Position numbers and translations under genes: made by a program. Under the pieces are notes generated by a model. That model did not search any database. It saw only the letters and a program-made list of their open reading frames with translations, and was not told where the DNA came from. A stretch of 64,000 nt of DNA from Apis mellifera (taxonomy: Eukaryota > Arthropoda > Insecta > Hymenoptera > Apidae). Shown here one piece after another: positions 45,833 through 58,700 of this stretch (positions within the stretch are counted from its first letter, which is position 1; each line of letters starts with the position of its first letter). The stretch lies in NCBI RefSeq assembly GCF_003254395.2, contig NC_037641.1, positions 3,815,001-3,879,000 of the forward strand. Reading direction: 5' to 3'.

Positions 45833-47556
45833 ATAATTCGAACGAAATTATCCCAAGATTTATTTAAAAATATACCTCTACCTTTAGAAATAAAAATAAC
45901 ATCTCTCCATCACTCCTTACATTATTCCGGGATAAAAATTCATTATTCCAAATTTCTATCTTTTTATTCCGCCTTCTTGAATTAAACTATATACGCTTAA
46001 CCTTGATTTCCTTAACGAACGGAATAAGATCCCCAGATCCAAGAATCCAGAAACGATCGGTTATCGTGAATAAATAAATTTATTCATTGACAAGAAAGGA
46101 AGACGAGACTTTCTCGGGCGGGGAAAGCTGCTGGGTGGAGGGAAGGGAGGGAGGGAAAAATGAGAGTGCATGCGTCGACGGTTCGGTTTTTCCACGTTCA
46201 CGCGTACGTTGTTTATTGGCTGCTCGAATAAATGAATAGATTAACTTTTACGCGAAAGCCGGCTCGATTTTATTTTATCGACGTGGTCTCCCATTGTACA
46301 CCTGCCTGGAAAAGGAATATCGCGATTTTCACGCGAACTTGAGCATCCTCTAATCGGCGTAACGCGAACGATCCGAAGGCATCTCTTTGGTCACCGCTTT
46401 GCTAATGCCGCAACCGAGTTGTTTGTGATGTTTCATAAATGATTTACAACATCAACGCCGGTAGAAGGTTTCGTGTGTGTGCGTTTGATGGAAAAAGAAA
46501 TTGAGAATATTCTTTATCGTTCGTGACGGGCAAGCGGAAGACATTTTCTAAATTAAAATTATTCCAAGGAAAGAAGGAGAAGAAGTTTCCAGCATTCTTT
46601 TGAATTTTATATAAAGAGATATTTTATTACTGTTCGAGATCGTGGTTGGGAATAAGGGATGAGAGCGCACCTGGACAAATTTTTACAAGGGAGAATATGA
46701 ATATCCAATAATTTCAATTCGATGAATTATTTATAACAATTATGAATGGAAATTGTTGTAATTAATTATACGAAATAAGTATGAAATGGATAATATATAT
46801 ATATTTTAAATTATACATTTTTATACGCAGATGTGAAAAGAATTTGAAATATAAAATTGCGGCATATACTTGAAATAATGTTTCGAACAATTTTAAATAT
46901 ATCCAGTACAAATAAAGTTTAGAATCTAATGTATCTTGATTGTATATCTAAATTTATATCATGCACGATTATATTTAAAATTGTTCAAGATACGATGCGA
47001 CGATCATTTGTCTCACGGTTTCGACTAAAGATTTAAAATTAAAAGATTAAAAGAAGAAGCATCGAAACGACGTTTTTTATTTCGAGATTAATTTTTCAAA
47101 GATCATCTTCGATTAATCGACTCTTTCAAAAAGAGAAGAAGAAGAAGAAAAGAAAGAAGGATTATTCATTGCACAACGAAATGAAATAATAAAATTGCAA
47201 AATAAACGGTCTTATAAATTGATTAAGAAGAAGAAGAAGAAGAAAAAAAAAAGAGGCCGGATAGATAAGATACGACGATTGGACGTTATTGGCATCAATG
47301 AAACATTTACAACGTCCATTACATAAATTTCTAATTGGAAAAATAATCTCGATAATCTCTGAAGGCGAGGTTATAAAGCCGAGAGAGAACATTGTTGACA
47401 AATAAAATGCCAGTAATAAATATGCCCGCTAATAAGAGGAATCTCTAATAACAAGACTTTCCACATTCCTTTGGTCAAAATCTAGGTTTACGGGAACTTG
47501 CTACCTAAACGAGCCATTAAATTTAATAGGAGAGGCGTCGAATGCGGCGTCGTATT

Positions 47557-47578
47557 ATGCAAATGGGTATATATAAAA
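47557..47578 (+). promoter_or_regulatory. POU octamer next to a TATA element
   Basis: An exact octamer, ATGCAAAT (47557-47564), lies 7 bases upstream of TATAAAA (47572-47578), itself the end of a TATATATAAAA run. Octamer plus TATA is a known promoter arrangement. The frame downstream is short and unrecognised, and TATATA words are common in this AT-rich DNA. Confidence 0.2.
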
Positions 47579-48762
47579 TACGTTTGCGTATCGCTGCGTT
47601 GGAAAAGCGATAATTCATTATGCGACATGCAAACGCGGACACGTTTCCTCCACGTTCGTGCAAGAACGAACAACCGTTTGTCTTGTTCGGTTCACGGGGA
47701 TAATGACGGTGCGAAACCGGCGAAGAATCAGGTACGATGCTAATGCTAACCATATAATAATAATAATTATCATATGGATTCTCTCTCGACCGTTTCTTTC
47801 TTGATTATTCAACTTGCGATCCCACCTGTGAGTACGTATATATACATATACATATATATATATTCGTGTCTATCTTATTCTCTCTTCTTCCCTCGTTTTC
47901 TTCTACCCTCCGTTTCTTCTCTCTCGAATCGTCTACGTGAAAGTCGAGACGATATTAAAATGTATATCCGCTAATTTTATTCCGTATCGCGCGAGCCGAC
48001 ACAACTTTTCTTCACACGGTTAATTTAGCAAATTGAATACACATCTCGGAATGCGCACCGTTCCGTTGCTCATAATTAACATATACGTTGGACTGTGGCG
48101 GTAATTGGATCGTTGGAAAGGGACGAACTAGATTAGATCTTATATCGATGAAGTAGAAAGTACGAGCATTAAGGGATAATTTCCGTTCAGATCGAGACTT
48201 AATAAAATCCTTCCTCCTTCCATTTCCCTCGTTTCTTTTTAACTCGTGCAAACTTGTGTCTTCTCGAAGAAGGTAAAGGTGATCCCTTACTGGGAAAGAA
48301 TTATCATTCTATCTCGAGGCTAATAGAGTCTTTCCTCCGCGTTCTCTTTTAGCTTTGTTCTCGCGAAATGATGGAGTATCGGAGGGATTGCAACAAAATG
48401 CAACTGCCATTTAAACGGCGTATACAATAAGTATCACAGTCTCATTCCTACGTGTACATTGCCGCGTTTAATTGTATAATAAACCTCCTCCTCCTCCTCC
48501 TCCCAGGGAATCGTGCCAACGAAAGAAAGAATTATGCCGAAGATATTTTAATGAGGGATATATGGGCGCACACAAGGCGGAATGGTATTCGTTTCACCGC
48601 TAATTTGTATTTATGAACTAGGAATTATAGGAACAGTTTTATTCATGAACCCGCCGCCTCTTATCCATCGTGATCTAATAGAGATGAATTATATTAATTA
48701 TATTAATTATATCCTCCTTGGAAAATTAAATTTAAATTAACCCGGCCGACCGGCTGAAAGAA

Positions 48763-48788
48763 AACAACAACAACAACAACAACAACAA
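48763..48788 (+). repeat. AAC trinucleotide repeat
   Basis: About eight AAC units. Confidence 0.95.
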
Positions 48789-48942
48789 TAAGAGCGATAA
48801 TCATTCGCCAGCACGCATCATAATGCAATGGTGAAAAATAGGGACGATTCATCGAGCCGGATTCGTTCGTTCCTATTAATACCAGGGAAAGAAATTTATC
48901 TTAGTTAGTGGATAAATAGTAGTGGATTTTCGAGGAAACTTC

Positions 48943-50083
48943 TATTCGTAGCGAATTCTTTCTGGATCGAAACTTTTGAAAAATAAAGTTCAAATATAAT
49001 CTAAAAATCTACGAAACCTTATAATACAATTTGATTTAAATAATTATTGATTTAATGAATGAATTCAAATCCAGATATATAGTTTTCACAATCGATCCAA
49101 TCGCCAAATACAATTTGATTTAAATAATTATTGATTTAATGGATGAATTCAAATCTAGATGTATAGTTTTCACAATCGATCCAATCACCAAAGGATCGAT
49201 AAAGTATTCGAATACCACAAACTTCTCTTCGAAGCGAATTTTTTCTGGATCGAAAAGACTTGTTTGAAAAATCAAGTTCAAATACATCTAAAAATACAAT
49301 TTGATTTAAATAATTATTGATTTAATCGATTCAAAGGATCGATAAAGTATTCGAGTACCACGAACTTCTCTTCGAAGCGAATTCTTTCTGGATCGAGAAA
49401 ACTTGTTTGAAAAATAAAGTTCAAATATATCTAAAAATACAATTTGATTTAAATAATTATTGATTTAATGGATGAATTCAAATCCAGATATATAGTTTTC
49501 ACAATCAAAATACAGTGATCCAATCGCCAAAGGATCGATAAAGTATTCGAGTACCACGAACTTCTCTTCGAAGCGAATTCTTTTTGGATGGAAAAAAACT
49601 TGTTTGAAAAATAAAGTTCAAATACATCTAAAAATACAATTTGATTTAAATAATTATTGATTTAATCGATCCAAAGGATCGATAAAGTATTCGAGTACCA
49701 CGAACTTCTCTTCGAAGCGAATTCTTTCTGGATTGAGAAAACTTGTTTGAAAAATAAAGTTCAAATATATCTAAAAATACAATTTGATTTAAATAATTAT
49801 TGATTTAATGGATGAATTCAAATCCAGATATATAGTTTTCACAATCAAAATACAGTGATCCAATCGCCAAAGGATCGATAAAGTATTCGAGTACCACGAA
49901 CTTCTCTTCGAAGCGAATTCTTTTTGGATGGAAAAAAACTTGTTTGAAAAATAAAGTTCAAATACATCTAAAAATACAATTTGATTTAGATAATTATTGA
50001 TTTAATGAATGAATTCAAATCCAAATGTATAGTTTTCACAATCGATCCAATCGCCGAGGGATCGATAAAGTATTCGAGTACCA
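48943..50083 (+). repeat. Higher-order tandem repeat array, 143 + 197 base units
   Basis: A block starting TACAATTTGATTTAAATAAT recurs at 49026, 49109, 49295, 49438, 49635, 49778 and 49975. Spacings are 83, 186, 143, 197, 143 and 197. The last four form two 340-base higher-order units (49295-49634 and 49635-49974) that differ, as far as I can read, at only two bases. The units mix three sub-blocks: the TACAATTTG block, a GAATTCAAATCC...TTTTCACAATC block present only in the long unit, and an AAAGGATCGATAAAGTATTC...CGAAGCGAATTC block. Edge copies are partial and more diverged. It is AT-rich and non-coding, like a small satellite or minisatellite. Confidence 0.95.
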
Positions 50084-53000
50084 GAGAACGGGGAATGGGA
50101 CACCACCTCCAACGATCCCACCTTGAGAAATACCATCGCCGATTACCATACGCGATACCAGCGTCCGTGTCCTGCATGCGACACGAGCACGACGAGGAGG
50201 AAACGGCTTTCAGCTTTCATTTGCATCATTCGTACGCCGGGTGGCATTTCTAGATCGAAACGACGCCGACGTTTTATTATTACGCATATCGCTCGCATAT
50301 AATACCGATGCAACGGTGATGTACCTTCCCCTCCCCTCGCCCTCCTTCCCCCCACGCGGCTGCATTTTTAGATCAATCGGAGCATTAGTGTCCCCGGATG
50401 CGTGCCCGGCTGACACGCCGACTGGAATTCCGTGGTTTGTCGCTCGTAAAAAAAAAAGAAAGAAAGAAAAAGAAGGGGAAACTTTCTACGAGTCGAACGA
50501 AAAGGTTCTTCTTCTTCCTCTTTTTTTCTCTCCCAGTCGGACGATGATCGGGCGATAACGAGGCTTATCAGATTTGCGAAATAAACCGGTGTCGGACTCG
50601 GCGAGAAAATGAGACCATCGCGTGAGGAAGGAAAGTTTTTTTTTGGGATACGATCGATCTTGTTTCGAGCAAAATTGAGAAAGAAAAAATTGAAATTCCG
50701 TTCGAGAGATGCGACCTTGAGTATTTTTCTCGTTTCTGGGAAAAGGAATTTGTTTTTACGCGGCGTCGATCGAGAGTTATTTCAAATGGCGTTTATCGAT
50801 CCAATCGATCTTATCGTACACTTGCTGCTACAACGATGACGATAATTAAGAATTATGATCTCTTTCGGGAGGAACAACGTTTCGAAGTGTTTCGAGAAAA
50901 GTAATTTCCAATAAATTATAATTGGATACAAATTTCTGATCGCAACATCATTTACATTTCCTCGAATTTAACTGCAACTATTAATTGTAAACGTAACGCA
51001 AGAGGAATATATAACGACAAGAGTCACGTTTCTTCCTCCCACAATTTGCCAAGCGAATTTTCCAAGAACCGAGCGAGGGAATAGACACGAAACTTTCATC
51101 TTTCCTGTTCGAGAGCAAAACAATGCAATTTGCAATCACGTCGTGGAACGTGAAAGAAAAAGAAACACGATCCATTATCCCTCTGACCAAATCATTTATC
51201 CGGTGTATGTAAAAAGATCGATCGATATATCCCAAAGTCAAATAATAATAACTTACTCCTCCTCCGAGTTGCGTCTCGCGATTCGTTGGCCGTATCGTAT
51301 CGTTACGTTATCCTTCACGGTTTCTGGAATCACGGCTCGTTAAGAGATCCGTTTCCAAGATATCTTCGATATTAACCGAGTGTTAATAACTGAGTGTTAA
51401 TGTTTGTAGAAATCTAATTTGCATAATTTTCGGGATTAATCGCGGGGATAAATATAAATAAATAACTTTTTGTTCCAGAAGACGGAACGAAAAGGAGAGG
51501 ATACGGAAAGCGTGGAAAATTGTGAGAAGGCGCGCAAGAGGGAGGGAGGGAAGGAAGAACGTTTCCGAGAAAACCCTCTCTCGCTATCGGTTGGATCACG
51601 ATGGGGCAAGCGGCGCGCTGGCTGCACAAAGGGAATCGAGAGCTGGCCGGCATCGCGTGTTACCGTTTCCCTCATTTGCCTGGTAACGAACGTCCTTCGT
51701 CCGTCACGGTGCACCGTTTATTTAAATAATTAAAAAAATCAACGCTGTATAAAAAAGTTTAACGAGCCATTATCGCGTTCCTCCTCCACGGTGAGAGATT
51801 TCTTCCTTCGAAAATCCTTTCTTATCGATTTTAGAATAAACAATTTACACGTTTGTCGAAGGCGAAAGCAGGATCTCCTGCGTGGGTGCAAGGGATGAGG
51901 AAGATGAGGAGTTCTGGAAAAGGTGAAAATGTTGTATATATTGTTCTGAACGGGTCTCTATCCGGGGAGATTGGTCGAAAGAAATGGCGAGGAACGAGGG
52001 GCGATGCGTGAGCGTGCGTTTGCATGCGAGCGAGCATTCTGAGAAATTCTCGCGTCGTACACGTGTTTACTTACACCTGTGTGTAAGTTTGCATGCGCAT
52101 GCTTGTATGTATATATATATATATCGGCAAACGAAATCTCTTTCTCTCTCTCTCGGTGGCTTCCTACACGAGAGACAGCTACACGCAGCTACCTGTAACA
52201 GAGTGTATTCACCTGGCGGCGTCGTTACCTGACACGTACCCACCTCCTACCCCTCCTAATCGTGGAATTGTCTACGCCGCTTGCCTCTGCCTGTGTCCGT
52301 GATCCGCGATGGATCAAACGGGAATTAAATTGGAGGAAATTTTCTGAACATCATGAATCGAATTATCGTGGAAATAAACGAATCTTGATGGATTCTTTCG
52401 AATCGAGAAACGATGGAGGACTCGATCTTTGTAATTGTATCTTCAATTTTGCGAAAAAAAGAAAAGGTTGAGGGAAAATTTAAACTTTTTTCACCGTATT
52501 GTGAGTGTAAAATTTTTTTTGATCGAAAGCTTGGTTCTATTTCAGGTTTTTTTCATGAAGATAGGCGAGAACGAAATTGAAATTGCAATTATTGCCGGGA
52601 ATAAGAGAAAAATGACGCGAATCCGTTCTCATTGGGCACGTTCGTCGGAGGTGGAGTGCACGTTTTTTTTAGGGAAAGACGAGGAAAACGCTTTGCAGGA
52701 TCAGGGAGTGCAGTGCAGTGCGGGGGTACAGAATAGGGTAATTTGGGTGGTTGCTACGTCCACGGAATGTGAAACGAGGGCAGCTGCCCTGTGCAACCGT
52801 GTCTCTTTGCCTTCGAGTTCCGCACGGCCAATTTCACCGTTGCAAAAGGGCGCAAATACGCCTGCCTCTGCGTCTCTGTTGTTATCGAAAGGATGGAACA
52901 CGTGACTCCATTTTCATATCCACCACCATGATCGTTAATCACCAGAATTTTTTACTATAAATAATTGCCTCGAATGAATAACTGTATTTTTATTTTTCTT

Positions 53001-53870
53001 ATCTCATCCAATTTTTCTTTCAGATAGTTTCAACGAATTGTCGTTTGATCTTGCGACGAAACAATACGAGGGAGGAGAGAAAAAAAAAAGGAAAAAGCAA
53101 AATACGTTGAATATTTTGAATATCTTCCTCCGTAGAATTCCGTACATACACACTTATTCGACATTCGAATTTATTCCACGTATGAGAGACTTTCATAACA
53201 CCGTGCGAATGAATATTCACCCGCAGTCGTGTCTCATCAACAACATTGCGAACGATCCAGCCTGAAGTTTAGCTGACGTGTCAAGATCCGATCGATCCAG
53301 TTATTACATAAGCGTAAAACGTTTCTCTTTTCTTTTGTGAATAAAACACAATTCGATCAGATCGACGCGACGATAATCCAGAACGCAATTATACCCGATG
53401 AACTTTCAACAACGAGTTCACCTCGCTCGAAAATCAGGATGATCGACAATGAAACCGACGCCTCCTCCCTCCCCTCCCTTTTATTAACCGTCACTGCGAA
53501 CAACGCGTCATATAAATGCGTATTGAGTTGTTCATTTAATGGCGAGTGTCGCGCTGAATATACAGCCCACACAACGCGCCACGGCGGACACACTTGCCGC
53601 AATTTTATTGTCGGCAAAGAAGCCACTGTGCATAAACGATCGGCCGCTGCTCACTGACCTCGTACACCTGGCTCGGCCATACACACTCGAGCCTTCAGCT
53701 TTACCAAATTGAAACTATTATCCTTCCTGCTTCTCTGATTATTAACAACGGAAACAAACGGGAGGATCTAATTTCCGAAAGAATAATTCTAACAAAATCT
53801 CGACCGGGTTGACAGGAAGTGGAGGCGAAGAGGAGGAAAGGATGCGCGTATCCTTGCTTCCTGTCACATC

Positions 53871-53940
53871 TCATTACCATAATAGGGGGCCGTAATCACG
53901 ACAATTAAACATGGTAATTAGGAAAATTAATGCCATTCGT
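53871..53940. promoter_or_regulatory. Cluster of homeodomain core words
   Basis: Within 70 bases I count six ATTA/TAAT-type cores, including CATTACCATAAT, CGTAATCACG, CAATTAAAC, GGTAATTAGG and AAATTAATGCC. TGGTAATTA and TTAATGCCA make an imperfect inverted repeat. The stretch is free of microsatellite, unlike its flanks, so it is a candidate enhancer core. Function is inferred. Confidence 0.3.
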
Positions 53941-55549
53941 CTTCTCGTTTCCTAATCCTGTCTAGGGGCTCCGTGGCGTGCAACTTCTTCTACCGAGAGC
54001 CATCTTGCATGCTCGTTTCCCTCCCCCAACACGCTTTGCAGGCTTTGCATTCAATTAAAGCTTAATTAGTCAAGCCGACTTCCTAATGACGCTCTCTCGG
54101 TGCATTTTCCTTGGTCACGGAGACACACGGAGGAGGAAGAAACAACAGAACCGGTATTGTTCTCCTCCCAAGGAGGAGAGAGATTCTCTCGTTGGTTGAC
54201 GAGCAACGGAACGGTGTCTTCTTGGAAATCGAAAAGGATTAATGGAAAATATAGCAGGAATGATAGCAGCAAAAGCAAGTTTGTTTACGTTGGAATGGAA
54301 ATATTTTTTCGCTAATTAGGGATGTAAATTTATTTATATTTATATTATTTGAAGAAAGAATTTAAATAAATGAGAGAGTATACATGAATAAAGAGATGCA
54401 TGTATACACGTAATGCTTAAAGGTGAACAGGGAACATTTAAAAACGTTATTCATAACAAATGAAAGAAAGTATTTTTTTTTTCCTCCTCAGAAATGAATA
54501 AATGAATCTGTAATTACGATAAAGATGAAATTTAAATAAGTATTTTAAATATATAATATATATATATATCTAACGATTAAACACTCTATTTTTATACAAA
54601 GCGAAAGCTATTAATCACCATAAAATAATATTTATAAATATGAATTATACATATACATACAATCTCGGATACGTATCGCGGGATGCAAGGAATGCAACAG
54701 AGATTTGCAATCGTCACGAAAATATATAGAATTCCTCGTTTTATTATTGCGATATAAAATTGGATGATTCATCGGGCGAACAGTGCGATACGGACGAATG
54801 ATCCGGATCCCATAGAGGCTGATACTCTTATACTCTGAAAACACCTACACGTGCATGACCGTGAAACGAACGATGACTGGAAGATGCTCTTAAATCGTGC
54901 ATAGACTTAATAATTCATCGTGGGTGGTCGCGTCGTTGCCTTTTGCCTCGACGAAAATCCACCGCGTACGAATAAAAGATAATCGTTTTTTTCCCTTCGA
55001 TACGAACGAAATATATATATATATATACATGGACAATCTTCGAATTATCTTCGATTTATCAGCGATTAATTACGGGACAGGGGGGGAGGAGGAACGGGGA
55101 ACAGTCGTTAAACGTTGGATGATCGAGTTGGAAACGCCGCCACCCTTCGATTCACCTTGCCCTCTTTCGTCACGGATTTAAGGATAAGAGAAAAGAGAAG
55201 GAGAGGGAGAAATGAAAGGAGAGAGAGGGGCGTTTCACGGTGAGAAAAGCGAACGAGGGAGAGGGAGACGGAGAATTTTCGAGGGGGCTCCCAATTAAAA
55301 GCGCCGCCTGGCAGTAAAGAACTCGGTGGCTAAACTCGTTGCAAGATCGACTACCGAGTACCGTGTTAGTCCCTTTTAGTCACGGTTCGTGGTATGGCGG
55401 CGCTAATAAAACCCGCAGCCAACCGTTATAACTTGCAAATTCAACGCGATCTCGCCTCAGGATAAACGGTCCCGCCGCGTGTTCCCACATTTTTCCCGCG
55501 TCGTTTCCAGAATTATTAATTGTTATTATTATTGTTGTTGTTGTTATTA

Positions 55550-55837
55550 TTATGGGGAAAACTTAGAGAAATTAAAATTCCTCCTCTCAAATTGGCGAAA
55601 AGGAAATGGGACATTTTTTGAAAAAAAAAAATGGTGGATGTAAATTGTACGTGCTCCGACGTACAATGGGTTAATATTCAATTGGCCTTTTGCCAAGTTG
55701 TAGAAGCCATGTCCATTTACATTCAGATGGAGTTGATATTTCATAAGAGCTACCAGAACGCGATTCAATCTCGCTGAAACGTTAATTACGAGCCTCCGTA
55801 GGGGGTTCGACGAGAACAAAATCCCCGGGTAATACAT
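55550..55837 (-). CDS. Unrecognised minus frame, faintly chemoreceptor-like
   Basis: A 95-codon minus frame contains a non-repetitive stretch with protein-like texture: NRVLVALMKYQLHLNVNG, then HGFYNLAKGQLN. The spacing L-M-x-x-Q-x-x-L followed by G-F-Y-x-L recalls the C-terminal motif of insect odorant receptors (LMxxCQxPLxLTAGxFxxLS), with about seven positions in eighteen agreeing. The rest of the motif, including the SYSYF end, is absent, and the flanks read as Phe- and Lys-rich filler. An acceptor-like CTGTTACCAG lies just upstream on the minus strand (near 55842). A decayed receptor fragment or simple coincidence are both possible; coincidence is more likely. Confidence 0.12.
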   Translation of the reverse strand: MYYPGILFSSNPLRRLVINVSARLNRVLVALMKYQLHLNVNGHGFYNLAKGQLNINPLYVGARTIYIHHFFFSKNVPFPFRQFERRNFNFSKFSP

Positions 55838-57554
55838 CCACTGGTAACAGACAACAAAGGAACATTCACAAACATGATTGCCCTGTTACTGTGATTATGC
55901 CTTATTAACGTGTCGAGGGAACGTGTCGATTTCCATGAGACGAGAGAGAGAGTGTATAGCGCTTATTAGCGACCATATAAATTGAATTGATTGAAGGGCG
56001 ATCACGTGCCTCGATGCAAACTATGCAAATCTGTCTGTCAAGAAATTCGTGCATTCACGTTTCCATTCCATTTTGTCGAATTGTCGAGAATGTTATACAT
56101 TAACATCCTTAGAAGAATTAATTCCTTGTTTTTTTTTTTTTTCTAGGATACATCGAGAAATATCCACGTAAGGATGTAAAAATATAAATAGTGGAAATTT
56201 CACTCGCTATAAATAGTTCGAGCGTGATATATGGGCGCCTCGTAACTCTGGCTCATTTCATACCCGAAGAAGATGGGTACGAACGAAGAAGGACACACAA
56301 AGGAGGGCACACACGAGATGTGGAGGACAGGGGCGCGAGCTCGCTAGCTGGTTCAATGCGTAGCAGATTCGGTTCTCCCCCAATCTTCTGGGGGCCCGAG
56401 AACAGTTTCGGTCCCTCTTCAGACGCTCGCCGCCGCGCATCGAACTGTCCGTGCAAATTTCAATTTTAACTGCTAATCTGCCAGCTAATAGCCCCCCTGC
56501 TCCTGCTTGTACCGCCGCCTCGCCTTTTCTCCATCAACGACCCCCGCTCTCAATACCCATCCTCGCTACGCGAGTTTTTCTCTTTGCCCGATCTCTCGGA
56601 GTTGCTCTCGTCCGACTGTCTCACGAGGGCCTACGCTTCTGTCGTTTCTCTACGCTTCTCGAACTTTCGTTCTCGCACGAGAGGGTGTGTGTGTGTGTGT
56701 GTGGACAAGAAAAGAAAAAAAGAAAAAAGAAAAGAAAAAGTTGGTGGAATATATTTTTTGCGTCCCGATTTTTGCGGCAATTTTTTTTCCACCGACCGAC
56801 CGACCGTGTAATCGATAGTGTTCACTATTATTAGTCGGGATTACACGATCGATATGACTTGTGACTTCGTTATACTTCGGGTAGCAATGGTTCCCTTGGT
56901 GGGAACTCGTTGGCTGTCGTGGAACAGGTGGAACAACGGGGAAGAGAATTGATCCTTTCAGGGGCGAAAAGGGGTTTTTGCCTTCGGGGAGAAAAAATTC
57001 CTCGATCGAAACGAAAACGAATTTTCTTTTCTTTTTTTTAAACTGAAAGTCGAAAAGAGTATATAATAGTTTTAATTATAAGATACTTTTCTTTTTAATT
57101 TCGCAATTAATTTAAAAATATAGAGATAATCATCTAAAAAATTTGACAAACGGACAAGTCGGATAAGAATTAATCAATTATTCCACGAATTTTTAATCCC
57201 AGGCAATCGAGCCTCCTTTCGAATCCTTTCATTTTGCTCTTTTGCAATATTTCGAATTAAAATGGAGGAAGTGGGGGAGGAGGGGAGCCGCAGAAGAATT
57301 TCCTTTCGTGTCGCTAGTCTACTAAACGCAACGAGATCATAAATCTTCATCAAGGCACCATTTATTTCCACGATGATCCACGGTGTGCATAAATACCGAA
57401 AGTGCTTTTCCCAAGATTAATATTCCCGTTCGCGAAAGAGCGTCGACACCGGTGTGTCCATCGGTCTCTTTAACTTACTGCACAATCGCGCCCCTCCCCT
57501 CCCCTCACTCTCATTCGTCGCCAGACCGATGATTTATTGCAATATTTTGACGTG

Positions 57555-57557
<3 letters not shown>

Positions 57558-57609
<52 letters not shown>
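57558..57609. repeat. TA dinucleotide repeat, 26 units
   Basis: A perfect (TA)26 run followed by CGTGTGTG. Confidence 0.97.
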
Positions 57610-57610
<1 letters not shown>

Positions 57611-58592
57611 GTGTGTGCAGGAAAGATGAATTGACAGCCGACTCTTTATGGGCGAAAGTTTGCTACCCTCTCAAACCACCCTGCTGCACTTCACCCCTGC
57701 CCTCCAACGACGCGACCCTCGACCAGTGTCCACCAAACCTATTCTTCTCCTAATTTGAGCGTTAATCATCAACGAAAGTTAGTCGAAGAAACGATTCTTC
57801 TCTAAAAGTGAAATTTGCAGATATCTCGACAAAATTGTATAACTTACGATTCTTCTCTCGAAGAATCTCGAAGAAGAAGAGAAAAAGATATCGAAAGGAA
57901 AAGGAACTTTACAATTTTTCCCCTGTCCACTTCGTTAACTTCGCTTTATCTAATTGCAACGCAAGAGGAATAAATTTAATGGGAACGAGGAGGGAAGGAA
58001 GATGCGTCGTTGACCGTGAAAACTTAATCGATATGAGAGGCGCGCGAATAAATGCATCCTATTAGAACGAAATGGACGCACGATACGAAGAAAGGGAAAA
58101 AAGGAGAAGGAAAAGTGCGGTTGATCGATCCACTGGCTCGGATGCATTACGCAAAGCGCGCCGCGCGATTCGCCCACGCATCTCGTCAACTAATTATCTA
58201 ATAAAACGACGCTGACTTGGTGCGCATCACTTGGCCTGTTCATTCGTGAACACGTGTGCGTTTCGTGTACACGTACGTACGTGCGCGCGAGGATCTTTCA
58301 CGAGCTTCCGAAGCACAGAGGTCGCAGCGGAGGAGTCGCAATACCATTAAGAGGAATGCATTATTCCAGTTCATTGTATTCAGATGACCACCGACTCTCT
58401 CCCCATTCCTCCACAGTTAGACAACGGTAAGGGCCCTTATTTGCCATTCATAGGGCCGCGGCCGTGCTCTCTCTCTCGTGGGTGTAACGAGAGCGCGAGC
58501 ACGATTTTTCTCCTCCCAGTGAGTTTTAGACGTTTGTTTATTCTATCCGATTTAACATCCTTCCGTAATGGCGTATCTCCGATTGTATTATA

Positions 58593-58700
58593 TTAGGTAA
58601 CCGGGAAAGTATCGCCGTTCCTTTTATGATGGAGAAATATGTGTGATAAAAGGAATAACTGTTTATGGAATTTGAGTAATGCCGTTTTATGGACAGTTGC
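58593..58700 (+). mobile_element. Possible mariner-type transposon end (remnant)
   Basis: After a TA at 58591 comes TTAGGTAACCGGGAAAGTAT, then CGCCGTTCCTTTTATGATGG. The pattern TTAGGT-n-CCGnAAAGT-n-TC-n-CGTT followed by a T-rich stretch resembles the terminal inverted repeat of insect mariner elements, which insert at TA. No transposase frame follows and no matching inverted end is seen within 500 bases. If this is a mariner, only one end remains. Recognition is from memory of the family pattern. Confidence 0.35.

Larger units (their letters stand above)
42960..48940. other. Non-coding stretch
   Basis: No gene is supported. The stretch is AT-rich at 43.1-43.7, 44.3-44.8 and 46.5-47.2 kb. At 45.0-45.4 kb a CpG-rich patch has overlapping frames on both strands. 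Simple repeats: TA/TG at 44418-44456, TTGGC units near 45173-45192, TTA at 45799-45829, TA at 47836-47863 and AAC at 48763-48788. An inverted repeat, TGATGTT/AACATCA, at 46426-46454 encloses a TCATAAATGA palindrome. Confidence 0.55.
50090..58590. other. Non-coding stretch with homeodomain and octamer motifs
   Basis: No gene is supported apart from the low-confidence frame at 55.6-55.8 kb. Mixed-composition frames at 51.47-51.73, 52.44-52.9 and 53.34-53.66 kb are open but unrecognised. A clean acceptor-like TTTTTCTTTCAG lies just before 53025 and leads into a frame starting DSFNELSFDLATKQYEGG, with no matching donor found. A CpG-rich patch at 56.2-56.65 kb is open on both strands. Repeats: TGT/TTA at 55521-55553, GT at 56687-56703 and TA at 57558-57609. 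Confidence 0.5.

Noticed and set aside
45740..45985. 81-codon plus frame with poly-Leu core, signal-peptide-like
   Set aside because: The hydrophobic run is the TTA microsatellite at 45799-45829; the flanks are AT-rich filler.
48943..50083. Array considered as a CRISPR-type repeat
   Set aside because: Units are long, abutting and share their intervening sequence. There are no short unique spacers, and the context is an insect genome.
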